Assembly (NCBI GenBank): GCA_017477035.1
Contig: JAFUXW010000285.1
Span: forward strand, 1-11,933
Reading direction: 5' to 3'
Source: Alphaproteobacteria bacterium
Lineage (GTDB): Bacteria; Pseudomonadota; Alphaproteobacteria; RF32; CAG-239
DNA length: 11,933 nt
Shown: positions 1-6,720 of the stretch, piece by piece
How positions within the stretch are numbered: the first letter of the stretch is position 1
Layout of the letters: every line of letters begins with the position of its first letter
Program-made: the position numbers and the translations under genes
Notes under the pieces: generated by a model
What the model was told of the DNA's origin: nothing
Databases searched by the model: none
What the model saw: only the letters and a program-made list of their open reading frames with translations

Positions 1-361
1 CTTCTTCGGTGACTATTTTGTGGCTATTGCCGTCACTTATTCCATCACCGTTCATATCTTTTGAATTATTTATATTTGCATAAAAAACAGTAGAATTTCC
101 CAGAATAACGGTCTCGCACTGTTTTGGGTTATCTGCTACTTGCTGTATGAATTCTTTTACATCATAAGGTTCTATACCGTTTCTTCTATATACTTCCGCC
201 ATATATGGCTGTAATAATATTTCTTCGGCAATTTTACTTTTTTCACTATTGCTCATTTTGAAAATATTCATCCAGTGAGATTCGATAATTTTACTATCAT
301 TAAATGTTTCCACCTGTTTCAACACATCTGAGTATGTCAAATTTTCTTTAGTATCAGTCAT
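1..361 (-). CDS. N-terminal part of an unrecognised protein with a calcium-loop-like motif (runs off left edge)
   Basis: I do not recognise this protein. The first 120 residues are visible and the frame is still open at the window edge. Reading starts at ATG (361) behind a strong ribosome binding site, AGAAGGAG, about 6 bases upstream. The visible part has no signal peptide or membrane segment. It is polar and largely helical in character, with one cysteine at residue 81. Residues 102-110 read DMNGDGISD, which fits the Dx[DN]xDGxxD calcium-binding loop seen in EF-hand, dockerin and thrombospondin type 3 repeats. A single loop does not prove calcium binding, and the rest of the protein is needed. 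The gene has its own promoter at 392-420, so it is transcribed separately from the CoA-transferase genes behind it. That a real protein starts here is fairly sure; its function is unknown. Confidence 0.7.
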   Translation of the reverse strand, partial: MTDTKENLTYSDVLKQVETFNDSKIIESHWMNIFKMSNSEKSKIAEEILLQPYMAEVYRRNGIEPYDVKEFIQQVADNPKQCETVILGNSTVFYANINNSKDMNGDGISDGNSHKIVTEE

Positions 362-391
362 TTTATTTCTCCTTCTACTATTCTTACCTAC

Positions 392-420
392 AGTATAAAA
401 CAAATTTTGTCTAAAATCAA
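392..420 (-). promoter_or_regulatory. Sigma70-like promoter for the left-edge gene
   Basis: On the minus strand a -35 box TTGATT (420-415) and a -10 box TATACT (397-392) are separated by exactly 17 bases. Transcription would start near 385, giving a leader of about 24 bases that contains the AGAAGGAG ribosome binding site of the gene starting at 361. The fit in box sequence, spacing and distance to the start codon makes this one of the clearest promoters in the window. Confidence 0.65.
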
Positions 421-456
421 GTGAAAAAATAATATAATACCCAAAAAATGCAGAAA

Positions 457-1107
457 TTATATAGTTAAGTCAACCGTAAAATCAGCTTCTGTAGTTTGAC
501 GAATATCATCAAGAGAAGAATAAGGATTTATTTCTTTTAAAATAAGTCTGTTATTAGCTATTTCAAATACGGCTTTTTCAGTTATTATTGTATTTACTTT
601 GTGGGCAACAGTAAGCGGTAATGTGCATTTTTGCAAAATTTTCGGAGCACCTTTAGCAGTGTGTTCCATGGCTATAATTAAGCGTTTTGTGCCAACTACC
701 AAGTCCATAGCTCCCCCCATGCCCGGAGTAAATTTTCCTGGAATACACCAATTTGCCAAATTACCTTCGGCATCAACTTGCAAAGCGCCCAAAACAGTTA
801 AATCAATGTGTCCGCCGCGCATCATGGCAAAGGCAGTCAAGCTATCAACGAAACAACCTCCGGAATTAATGGTTACTCCAAAACCTCCGGCATTAATTAT
901 ATGCTCATCGCGATTGTTGTCATTTTGATAATCCCCAACACCCAAAACGCCGTTTTCCGATTGCACCACTATATGAATGTCATTCGGGACATAACTGATT
1001 GCTTTAGTTGGTAATCCTATGCCCAAGGTAACCACGTCACCATCCTTAAACTCTTTGGCAACACGACGTGCGATGATTTCTTGTGTTTGTTCTTTAGTCA
1101 GTTCCAT
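457..1107 (-). CDS. Acetate/acetoacetate-type CoA-transferase, subunit B (beta)
   Basis: This is the catalytic subunit of a two-subunit family I CoA-transferase. Such enzymes move CoA between carboxylic acids such as acetate, acetoacetate and butyrate, through a glutamyl-CoA intermediate in the cytoplasm. At 216 residues it has the usual length of CtfB/AtoA/ScoB proteins. The glycine-rich GIGLP segment is at about residues 29-33, and the signature SENGVLG at 50-56 holds the expected catalytic glutamate, E51. Further family-like stretches are NAGGFGVT (about 72-79) and the GKFTPGMGGAMDLV region near 124-137. The start overlaps the end of the subunit A gene by 14 bases, and the upstream sequence is only AG-rich (AAAGAAAG), so translational coupling is likely. 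No hairpin terminator is visible behind the stop. Substrate preference cannot be read from the sequence: no thiolase or dehydrogenase gene is adjacent to show the pathway. Confidence 0.9.
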   Translation of the reverse strand: MELTKEQTQEIIARRVAKEFKDGDVVTLGIGLPTKAISYVPNDIHIVVQSENGVLGVGDYQNDNNRDEHIINAGGFGVTINSGGCFVDSLTAFAMMRGGHIDLTVLGALQVDAEGNLANWCIPGKFTPGMGGAMDLVVGTKRLIIAMEHTAKGAPKILQKCTLPLTVAHKVNTIITEKAVFEIANNRLILKEINPYSSLDDIRQTTEADFTVDLTI

Positions 1108-1756
1108 TTTTTTCTTTCTTTATCATGTAATCAACAAAAATTCCCGGAACCACAATATTATCTGGTGACAGAGGTTTTTCTGATATATTCTCGGCCTCAA
1201 CGATTACTATATCAGCTGCCATAGGCATTATAACGTTAAAATTTTTAGTAGAGCCGTGAAAAGCCAAGTTGCCGAAACTATCGGCATAAGTAGCATAAAT
1301 GATTGCTATATCAGCTTTAAGAGGCGTTTCCAATAAATATTGCATATTTTCAACATTAATTATTTGTTTGTTTTGAGCTACCAAAGTGTTTAAGCCTACC
1401 GGAGTTAAAATTCCTCCTAGACCTGCGCCGGCCGCACGGATTCTTTCTGCCAAAGTGCCCTGCGGTTGCAAATCTATTTCTATTTCGCCACTATTGTATT
1501 GACGCACTGTTTCCGGATTGGTTCCGATATGTGAGACAATTGCTTTTTTTATTTTATGGGCAGCAACCAGCTTACCGCGGCTGTCCTCAGGGGTAGCCGT
1601 ATCGTTGGCAATTAAAATAAAATTTTCAAGATTGGTCTTTAAAATCTCCTCTATAACTTTTTGCGGATTTCCACAATTAAGAAAACCTCCAATCATAATT
1701 GTTTGATTGCTTTTGAAAAATTGCGTTGCCTCTTTAGCTGTAATAAATTTGACCAT
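1094..1756 (-). CDS. Acetate/acetoacetate-type CoA-transferase, subunit A (alpha)
   Basis: This is the partner subunit of the CoA-transferase encoded directly behind it; together they form the usual alpha/beta unit. The 220-residue length matches CtfA/AtoD/ScoA. Family marks are the N-terminal MIGGFLNCGNP at about residues 21-31, SHIGTNPET at 75-83, PQGTLAERIRAAGAG at 98-112, and GGILTPVG at 114-121 (GG[VF]xTPTG in relatives). The combination looks most like the butyrate/acetoacetate CoA-transferases of anaerobes, but that is an impression, not an alignment. The ATG at 1756 sits behind AAAGGAGA, a strong ribosome binding site. It is the first gene of a two-gene operon and the subunit B start lies inside its last codons. 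In a gut-type alphaproteobacterium the enzyme would probably serve short-chain fatty acid activation or acetate formation. Confidence 0.9.
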   Translation of the reverse strand: MVKFITAKEATQFFKSNQTIMIGGFLNCGNPQKVIEEILKTNLENFILIANDTATPEDSRGKLVAAHKIKKAIVSHIGTNPETVRQYNSGEIEIDLQPQGTLAERIRAAGAGLGGILTPVGLNTLVAQNKQIINVENMQYLLETPLKADIAIIYATYADSFGNLAFHGSTKNFNVIMPMAADIVIVEAENISEKPLSPDNIVVPGIFVDYMIKKEKNGTD

Positions 1757-1774
1757 AAAATCTCCTTTGTGCCA

Positions 1775-1802
1775 AATTTACTCTAAATATGCAAAATGTC
1801 AA
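1775..1802 (-). promoter_or_regulatory. Possible promoter of the CoA-transferase operon
   Basis: On the minus strand a perfect -35 box TTGACA (1802-1797) is followed after 16 bases by TAAATT (1780-1775), which matches the -10 consensus at four of six positions. Transcription would begin about 1768, leaving a leader of only about a dozen bases that starts at the ribosome binding site. That is short, so the true -10 box or start could lie elsewhere in this AT-rich stretch. Confidence 0.4.
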
Positions 1803-1811
1803 GCCAGATAA

Positions 1812-1853
1812 CAAAAAGAGCCCAAAATCCTTGCATAAAGGATAAGGGGCTCT
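1812..1853 (-). terminator. Intrinsic terminator of the small gene 1861-2115
   Basis: Arms AGAGCCC (1817-1823) and GGGCTCT (1847-1853) enclose a second pair, ATCCTT (1827-1832) and AAGGAT (1838-1843), around a five-base loop. Read on the minus strand the hairpin is followed by TTTTTGTTAT, the expected U-tract. It begins 8 bases behind the stop codon of the small gene and separates it from the CoA-transferase operon. Confidence 0.8.
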
Positions 1854-1860
1854 GACACGG

Positions 1861-2115
1861 TTACAAGTTGGGATTAAACTTGGCTACCAGCGTGTCTAAC
1901 TCATCTGCCAATTCGGGGGCAAATGTTTTGACTTTTTTGGCATACTCGCGGATTAACGGAACTTCCTCAGGCGGGATAAACTTTAAATCTTCAATGTTAC
2001 GTCTCATTAAAGGCATAACTTCTCTCCGTATTTGTAAACTTCCGGCCGATCCTCCCGTAGTCAGGCTGAGTATCTTAAGCGGTAGCAATAATCCGCTTGT
2101 CTTTGTTTTTCCCAT
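1861..2115 (-). CDS. Small unrecognised protein, 84 residues (or 51 from an internal start)
   Basis: I do not recognise this product. The full frame gives 84 residues: a basic, Gly/Leu/Ser-rich N-terminal third (SGLLLPLKILSL, then TTGGSAGSL), then a charged helical C-terminal part with the run IPPEEVPLIREYAKKV at about residues 47-62. It has no clear signal peptide or membrane helix. That this strand is the coding one is supported by a consensus-like promoter at 2140-2167 and a terminator 8 bases behind the stop. The start is uncertain. The ATG at 2115 has no ribosome binding site and a leader of only about 18 bases. An internal ATG at 2016 has GGAGAG five bases upstream and would give a 51-residue protein starting MPLMRRN. 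The opposite strand also has an open frame, but without these signals. Confidence 0.55.
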   Translation of the reverse strand: MGKTKTSGLLLPLKILSLTTGGSAGSLQIRREVMPLMRRNIEDLKFIPPEEVPLIREYAKKVKTFAPELADELDTLVAKFNPNL

Positions 2116-2139
2116 ATAATTATAAATTAAACACTGATC

Positions 2140-2167
2140 AGTATAATCTTTTTTACATAAATGTCAA
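2140..2167 (-). promoter_or_regulatory. Strong sigma70-like promoter of the small gene 1861-2115
   Basis: On the minus strand the perfect -35 box TTGACA (2167-2162) and the -10 box TATACT (2145-2140) are 16 bases apart. A short palindrome, CTGATCAG, overlaps the last base pairs of the -10 box and the predicted start site near 2133; it could be an operator or chance. Confidence 0.65.
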
Positions 2168-2202
2168 TATCTCATCTTGCCGATAATTAAATTATAAACA
2201 AA

Positions 2203-2231
2203 TTGACAAATAAATTTTAGCGTGTTATTGT
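2203..2231 (+). promoter_or_regulatory. Possible promoter of the glutamine amidotransferase-like gene
   Basis: A perfect -35 box TTGACA (2203-2208) is followed after 17 bases by TATTGT (2226-2231), four of six matches to the -10 consensus. Transcription would start about 2238, some 50 bases before the ATG at 2289. It diverges from the promoter at 2140-2167. A nine-base A run lies just before the gene. Confidence 0.4.
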
Positions 2232-2288
2232 AATCGAAATTTTGAATTATTCGCGTTTATTAACTGTATAATTAAAAAAAAACAGCGT

Positions 2289-3143
2289 ATGAAGAGATTC
2301 GTAGAGTTTTTGCCTCAGTTTGACGGTTTCGGACTGAGTGATGAGATGTGGAAACAAGCAAGTTATCAAGGTATGGCCTCCAGTTTTTGGCTTGATCCTG
2401 CTGATTATGGCAATCTTGGAGTTTCGGTTCCGGAGAAAAATGCCCCAGTTATCGGTGTGCTTTTTGGCCGAGAGGAAGGCTATTATTGTCTTGGCATTAA
2501 CTATGTTAGGTCGATTGCAGGAACCGGTGCTCAGGTAATGTTTCTTGACTATGAGAACCACCGGGCTCAGTTGACCGACTGTGACGCCTTGGTGCTTCCG
2601 GGCGGAGCTTTCGATTCGCCGGAGTGTTTCTACACGGATGGTAAGACCAGTCGCTTGCTGTGTCCGTCACAGCGCTCGCAGGCATACATTGAGTGCATTT
2701 TTGATGCACTTAAGTATAGAATGCCGATTCTGGGGGTATGCGCCGGCGCCCAAATGTTGGCCGGTATGGCTGGAATGAAGCTTTATCGCTCCAAGGATTT
2801 GTTCGAAAGTCCGCTTGAGCACAAGACTTCTGCTGTCAAGGCTCATCGCGTGTGGCTGGCTCCGGATACTCCTTTTGCATCTCTGATGGGACAGCCGGAG
2901 TCAATAGTGGTCAATTCACGTCATAAGGAGTTTCTGGCTCCCGAACGAGTTCAGCGTGAAGAGTTGCACCTTAGCGATTCGGATAGCCTGCCCATGGAGA
3001 TTTATGCGACAGCTACTGATGGTCTTCCCGAGGCGTGGGGTGATATGCATAGAGGAATTCTGTGTGTCCAATGGCATCCCGAGGATATGTCGGCAGAAGC
3101 GCAAGCGCCATATAGATGGCTAGCAGAACAAGCGCGCTGTTAA
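2289..3143 (+). CDS. Class I glutamine amidotransferase-like protein (peptidase C26 / PuuD-like)
   Basis: This is a member of the class I glutamine amidotransferase fold, closest in motif pattern to stand-alone gamma-glutamyl hydrolases such as PuuD, which cleave gamma-glutamyl amides in the cytoplasm. It has 284 residues. LPGG at 103-106 forms the usual oxyanion-strand region. The nucleophile elbow GVCAGAQ at 149-155 carries the expected Cys151. QWHPED at 261-266 supplies His263 and Glu265, completing the triad. VNSRHKEFL near 208-216 resembles the substrate-side loop of PuuD-type enzymes. An N-terminal extension of about 50 residues precedes the domain. No synthase domain is fused or adjacent, so the real substrate is unknown. 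The gene is clearly GC-richer than its neighbours (some 60-base stretches reach about 60 percent GC), has no visible Shine-Dalgarno sequence, and is closed by its own terminator. All of this suggests lateral transfer, though the donor cannot be named. Confidence 0.8.
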   Translation: MKRFVEFLPQFDGFGLSDEMWKQASYQGMASSFWLDPADYGNLGVSVPEKNAPVIGVLFGREEGYYCLGINYVRSIAGTGAQVMFLDYENHRAQLTDCDALVLPGGAFDSPECFYTDGKTSRLLCPSQRSQAYIECIFDALKYRMPILGVCAGAQMLAGMAGMKLYRSKDLFESPLEHKTSAVKAHRVWLAPDTPFASLMGQPESIVVNSRHKEFLAPERVQREELHLSDSDSLPMEIYATATDGLPEAWGDMHRGILCVQWHPEDMSAEAQAPYRWLAEQARC

Positions 3144-3150
3144 CTCTTTT

Positions 3151-3188
3151 ATGTCGGAAAGTTTTTCAAAACTCTCCGACATTTTTTT
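3151..3188 (+). terminator. Intrinsic terminator behind the amidotransferase-like gene
   Basis: ATGTCGGA (3151-3158) pairs with TCCGACAT (3175-3182), and inside it AGTTTT (3160-3165) pairs with AAAACT (3168-3173), leaving a two-base TC gap at the tip and one A/C mismatch. Seven T residues follow (3182-3188). The hairpin starts 8 bases after the stop codon. It insulates the acquired-looking gene from the lspA operon. Confidence 0.92.
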
Positions 3189-3270
3189 ATGCTAAAAAGA
3201 AAAAAACTGTAGACTATATTAATTTGTTACTGGAGTGTTATTATCTTTTCGTATATATTCATCTCGGTAA

Positions 3271-3277
3271 AGGGAGA
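3271..3277 (+). promoter_or_regulatory. Ribosome binding site that fixes the lspA start at TTG
   Basis: AGGGAGA lies 6 bases before the TTG at 3284. No ATG in the frame has comparable support, and the longest open frame would begin inside the preceding gene and run through its terminator. Confidence 0.65.
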
Positions 3278-3283
3278 TTAAAA

Positions 3284-3757
3284 TTGTTTTTGGGCTTTAT
3301 TACGATAGTTTTGGCTTTTTGTGCCGATCAATTAAGTAAGTTTGCAATAGATACCGAGGTTGTTACCACCAACTATATTGAGGTGTGTGATTACTTTAAT
3401 CTTGTAAAAGTTTGGAACACAGGCGTAAGTTTTTCAATGTTCAGCAATCATGGTATACTGGGAATCGTGGTGCTAAGTGCTATATCTCTGATTGTGTCAG
3501 CTTTTTTGCTTTATTGGATGTATAATGAGAATAACAAGCTGAAAATTGTCAGTTTGGGAATGATAATAGGTGGTGCTTGGGGTAATGTTGTTGACAGGAT
3601 TCGTTTCGGTGCTGTTTTGGATTTTTTGGATTTTCATTATGAAACACACCATTGGCCTGCTTTTAACTTAGCCGATACATTTATTTGTGTAGGCGCATTT
3701 ATTTTAATTTTGTGGGAACTTTTTTATGCAAACAAGAAAGGATTGAATAAGATATGA
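3284..3757 (+). CDS. lspA: Lipoprotein signal peptidase (signal peptidase II)
   Basis: This is the inner-membrane aspartyl protease that removes the signal peptide from lipoproteins after diacylglyceryl transfer. From TTG (3284) it has 157 residues, normal for LspA. The frame is open back to 3116, but that would include the end of the upstream gene and its terminator, so the TTG behind AGGGAGA is preferred. Four hydrophobic segments are visible. The family motifs are present: ADQLSK near residues 14-19, the NTGVSFSMF (NxGxAFS-like) segment, GNVVDRIRFGAVLDF with one catalytic aspartate, and FNLADTFI with the other. It is the first gene of a compact operon; the lipoprotein gene behind it overlaps by 4 bases, and its product is an obvious substrate. 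No convincing promoter was found in the 95 bases after the upstream terminator. Confidence 0.94.
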   Translation: MFLGFITIVLAFCADQLSKFAIDTEVVTTNYIEVCDYFNLVKVWNTGVSFSMFSNHGILGIVVLSAISLIVSAFLLYWMYNENNKLKIVSLGMIIGGAWGNVVDRIRFGAVLDFLDFHYETHHWPAFNLADTFICVGAFILILWELFYANKKGLNKI

Positions 3758-3966
3758 AGAAAATTTATTTACTGATTGCCGTGATGGCATTAATATCACT
3801 TGGAGCTTGCAATGCAACCAGAAAAAGTTTGGGATTTTCTCGTCAAGGTCCTGATGAAACCACGGTAAAAACTAATGAACCGTTGATATTGCCTCCGGAA
3901 TATAATGTCCGTCCAAAGAAAAATGAAATACAAGAACAAGAAGCTGAAGAACTTTTTGATGAATAA
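3754..3966 (+). CDS. Small lipoprotein, DUF3035-like (truncated form)
   Basis: This is a 70-residue predicted lipoprotein. Residues 1-18 are a hydrophobic signal peptide and LGAC at 16-19 is the lipobox, with Cys19 as the acylated residue. The residue after Cys is Asn, not the Asp that retains lipoproteins in the inner membrane, so outer-membrane sorting is expected. The mature part contains RQGPDETTV followed by EPLILPPEYNVRP. This resembles, from memory, the RxGPDEFxV...PLxxPPxFxLRPP core of the DUF3035 family found beside lspA in alphaproteobacteria. It is about half the length I expect for that family and ends in an acidic tail. The ATG shares the ATGA overlap with the lspA stop, and its own last 8 bases overlap the M16 gene. 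Its role is unknown; a link to envelope upkeep is inferred from position. Confidence 0.75.
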   Translation: MKKIYLLIAVMALISLGACNATRKSLGFSRQGPDETTVKTNEPLILPPEYNVRPKKNEIQEQEAEELFDE

Positions 3967-5305
3967 AATCTTTTTATTATCGGGGCTTGCTTTATTTTTG
4001 TTCAGCCAAGCTGCGCAGGCACTTTTGTTTAAAGCAGAAGAGTTCACTTTGCCTAATGGTTTGCACTGTGTGATTGTTGAAAATCATAAAGCACCGCTCG
4101 TAGAACAAATGTTATGGTATAAAGCTGGTTCGGTAGATGAGCAGAAAGGCAAGGGTGGAAGCGCTCATTTATTGGAACATTTGATGTTTCGCGGCACAAA
4201 ATACGTAAAAGACGGAGAGTTTAACCGTATTATGGAAAAATATGGTATTTCAGATAATGCTTTTACAAGTTTTGATGTAACTGCCTATCATCAGTTTGCG
4301 GATGTCAGCAAATTAGAGGTATTATTGGCACTTGAAGCTGATCGTATGGAAAATCTCAATTTTGATGAAAAGGCTTTTGAGGCTGAACGCAAAATTGTTT
4401 ATGAAGAGCGTATGCAACGAGTAGAAAATAATCCATCATCACCTTTTTACGAACGTTTGCGTATGATGTTGTGGGGAGATAATCCTTATGGTCGTCCGGT
4501 TACGGGGATGCCACAGGAAATTATGTCTTTGCAATACTCGGATATTATGGATTTTTATCATAAATATTATGCTCCTAATAATGCGATTTTGTTGTTGTCC
4601 GGCGATATAACCTCACAAGAAATACGTCCTTTAATCGAAAAATATTATGGCAATATTAAACCTCGTAATGTTCAACGGGAAAAATTTGAAGTTAATAAAC
4701 ACCCTTTTTATGAAATTTTGGAGATGTCATTGCCTGATGTGTCTTCCGTTAAGGTATATGAGCGCTATTTATTACCAAAACACAGTGAGTTGAAAAATAA
4801 AATTTATGATTATTTGGTTTTGAGCGAATATTTGGGCGGAGGCGTAACCTCGGCCTTATATAAAGATTTGGTAGTGCAACAAAAAATAGCTTTGAGTGTG
4901 GGGGCATCATATAATTTTGTTTCGAACGGAGAGAGTGTTTTTGCGTTTAATTTGATACCGCAAAATCAACAAAAATTTGAGCGTGAGGAAGTTATTGCAA
5001 GTTTGCGTGAGGCTGCAGATAAAGCTGTGAAAAATATGGATGAGAAAAGATTAACGCAGATTAAGCGGAAAATGTCGGCAGATTTGGTTTTTGTTAATGA
5101 TAATCCTAAAGATGCTGCAAATTGGATAGGAGCAATGTTAGCCTCCGGTTTTTCACTTGAGGAAGTGCAAAATTATGAAAGCAATTTGAATGCAGTAAGC
5201 TTAAAAGGAGTGAAAGATGCTTATGAAAGCCTGAAATCAGCTCCTCATATCAACGGTATATTGTTACCTGAAAATAAAATAATTGATAGAGGAGTGGAAA
5301 AATGA
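3959..5305 (+). CDS. Zinc-dependent M16 family peptidase, catalytic subunit, exported
   Basis: This is a periplasmic metallopeptidase of the pitrilysin/M16 family (M16B-like), expected to act with the related protein encoded behind it. From ATG at 3959 it has 448 residues, starting with a signal peptide (about residues 1-21, AQAAQA before the likely cut). A longer frame from 3905 only adds a lysine-rich stretch inside the lipoprotein gene and would spoil the signal peptide. The inverted zinc motif HLLEH is at 70-74, and the third ligand is expected at Glu150 in ERKIVYEER. The C-terminal half is the second M16 domain, but where partner subunits have the R...Y pair it reads QQKIALS, so that pair is missing here. 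It overlaps the lipoprotein gene by 8 bases and the next gene by 4. The natural substrate is unknown. Confidence 0.92.
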   Translation: MNKIFLLSGLALFLFSQAAQALLFKAEEFTLPNGLHCVIVENHKAPLVEQMLWYKAGSVDEQKGKGGSAHLLEHLMFRGTKYVKDGEFNRIMEKYGISDNAFTSFDVTAYHQFADVSKLEVLLALEADRMENLNFDEKAFEAERKIVYEERMQRVENNPSSPFYERLRMMLWGDNPYGRPVTGMPQEIMSLQYSDIMDFYHKYYAPNNAILLLSGDITSQEIRPLIEKYYGNIKPRNVQREKFEVNKHPFYEILEMSLPDVSSVKVYERYLLPKHSELKNKIYDYLVLSEYLGGGVTSALYKDLVVQQKIALSVGASYNFVSNGESVFAFNLIPQNQQKFEREEVIASLREAADKAVKNMDEKRLTQIKRKMSADLVFVNDNPKDAANWIGAMLASGFSLEEVQNYESNLNAVSLKGVKDAYESLKSAPHINGILLPENKIIDRGVEK

Positions 5306-6720
5306 TAGACTATTCTTCTCGTCGTAATAGGTTTTCAAACTACTGTAAATGGTTTTTATTTATTATTTTTTTAGCGTGCTTTGGATATCATGCTCAAGAT
5401 ATTTGGCTTCGGTTTAATCAAATAGATACTGAAAATATATTGTCTGCCTCGCCAATGAAAAATAAAAAGTTTTCGGGTATCGTTCAAGAAGTTAAATCAT
5501 CTGGGCTGTCTGCATATCTTTTGGAAGAACATTCGGTTCCGATTGTTAGTATCAACTTTGAATTTACTAATGCAGGTTCCGCTCATGAGGATGAAGAAAA
5601 GCAAGGTCTTACTGCAATTATGACCGAAATGTTAAGTGATGGAGCCGGACAATATGATGCTGTTACGTTTAGAGATATATGTGAGGAATATGGTATAAAA
5701 CTTGGTTTCGATACCGGTGCTGATGAAATTTCCGGTTACTTGCATTTTCCGAAAAAAAATATGAATATGGCTCTTAAAATGCTTGATTTGGTTTTGCAAA
5801 AACCACGTTTTGAAAAAGAATACTTAAGTTTACGTCAGCAACAATTGAAAACAGTAATTAAAATGAGTTTGGAGAATCCTCAATCAATTTTGGCTGATAA
5901 GTTTTCAGAGTTCGTGTTTGCCGGTCATCCTTATTCACGCACGCAAGCCGATATGCTGGAAACGATTGATAATATAGAAGAGCAAGATATGCGTGAATTT
6001 ATGAAAAATCATTTAACATCAGAAAATATTATCATAGGGGTTGCCGGCGATATATCGATTAATGAAACAAAAGATATTTTGCAAAAGATTTTTGCTAAGC
6101 TACCGAAGAAGTATTCAGGTGAAAAAATGTCTGAAATTGATTTGGAACTCGGAGGGAGAGAGTATAATGTTAAAAAATCTTCGGCACAGGCAATTACTAT
6201 TTTTGCAGTTGGTGGAACTTATCGAAATAATATAGATTTTTATCCGCTATATATAGCAAATTATATTCTGGGAGGTTCCGGATTAAATTCGCGTTTATCA
6301 CAGGTTATAAGGGAAAAAGAAGGTTTGACATACGGTATATACACAACTCTTACAGAAAGTGATGCGGCGGCAATGATACAAGGCTCTTATTCTGCTACAC
6401 CAGATAATTTTAATAAGGCACGTAAACTGTTATTATCGGAGTGGAATAAAATGGCAAAGGAAGGAGCAAAAAAAGAAGAACTGCAACAGGCAAAAGATGC
6501 TCTCGTGTCGTCATTTAATTTGCGTTTTGCTTCAATAAGCGGTATAGCTTCAATGTTGACTGCTATGCAAAAGTATAACCTAGGTAAAGATTTTTTAGAA
6601 AAGCGTAATGATTATATTAAAGCTGTGACTTTGCAAGAAGTTAATGCCGCGGCTAAGAAATATTTTTCAATAACGCCGGATTTTGTAAGTATTGGAATTG
6701 AGACAAAGGAGAAACAATAA
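5302..6720 (+). CDS. M16 family peptidase homologue lacking the zinc site (partner subunit)
   Basis: This is the second M16 protein of the pair, 472 residues. A hydrophobic segment at about residues 17-30 near the N-terminus acts as a signal anchor or uncleaved signal, so the protein probably faces the periplasm while held to the inner membrane. The place of HxxEH in the catalytic relative is taken by LTAIMTEML, so no zinc can bind there. The C-terminal domain carries NSRLSQVIREKEGLTYGIY, with Arg337 and Tyr344 seven residues apart. This pair is known from non-catalytic M16 partners, where it helps hold substrate at the active site of the other subunit. The two genes therefore supply complementary halves of one active heterodimer. 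ATG overlaps the previous stop (ATGA), and GAGGAG lies 7 bases upstream. Confidence 0.9.
   Translation: MIDYSSRRNRFSNYCKWFLFIIFLACFGYHAQDIWLRFNQIDTENILSASPMKNKKFSGIVQEVKSSGLSAYLLEEHSVPIVSINFEFTNAGSAHEDEEKQGLTAIMTEMLSDGAGQYDAVTFRDICEEYGIKLGFDTGADEISGYLHFPKKNMNMALKMLDLVLQKPRFEKEYLSLRQQQLKTVIKMSLENPQSILADKFSEFVFAGHPYSRTQADMLETIDNIEEQDMREFMKNHLTSENIIIGVAGDISINETKDILQKIFAKLPKKYSGEKMSEIDLELGGREYNVKKSSAQAITIFAVGGTYRNNIDFYPLYIANYILGGSGLNSRLSQVIREKEGLTYGIYTTLTESDAAAMIQGSYSATPDNFNKARKLLLSEWNKMAKEGAKKEELQQAKDALVSSFNLRFASISGIASMLTAMQKYNLGKDFLEKRNDYIKAVTLQEVNAAAKKYFSITPDFVSIGIETKEKQ

Noticed and set aside
1868..2119. Open frame of 83 codons on the plus strand opposite the small gene.
   Set aside because: The promoter and terminator both point to the minus strand, and the frame is the mirror image of the minus-strand frame.
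2506..2778. Alternative frames inside the amidotransferase-like gene on both strands.
   Set aside because: They arise from the GC-richer codons of that gene; composition and length are unremarkable and there are no ribosome binding sites.
3116..3283. Upstream extension of the lspA frame.
   Set aside because: It overlaps the end of the amidotransferase-like gene and passes through its terminator; LspA homologues do not have such an extension.
3905..3958. Upstream extension of the first M16 peptidase frame.
   Set aside because: It lies inside the lipoprotein gene, adds a lysine-rich stretch and would displace the signal peptide from the N-terminus.
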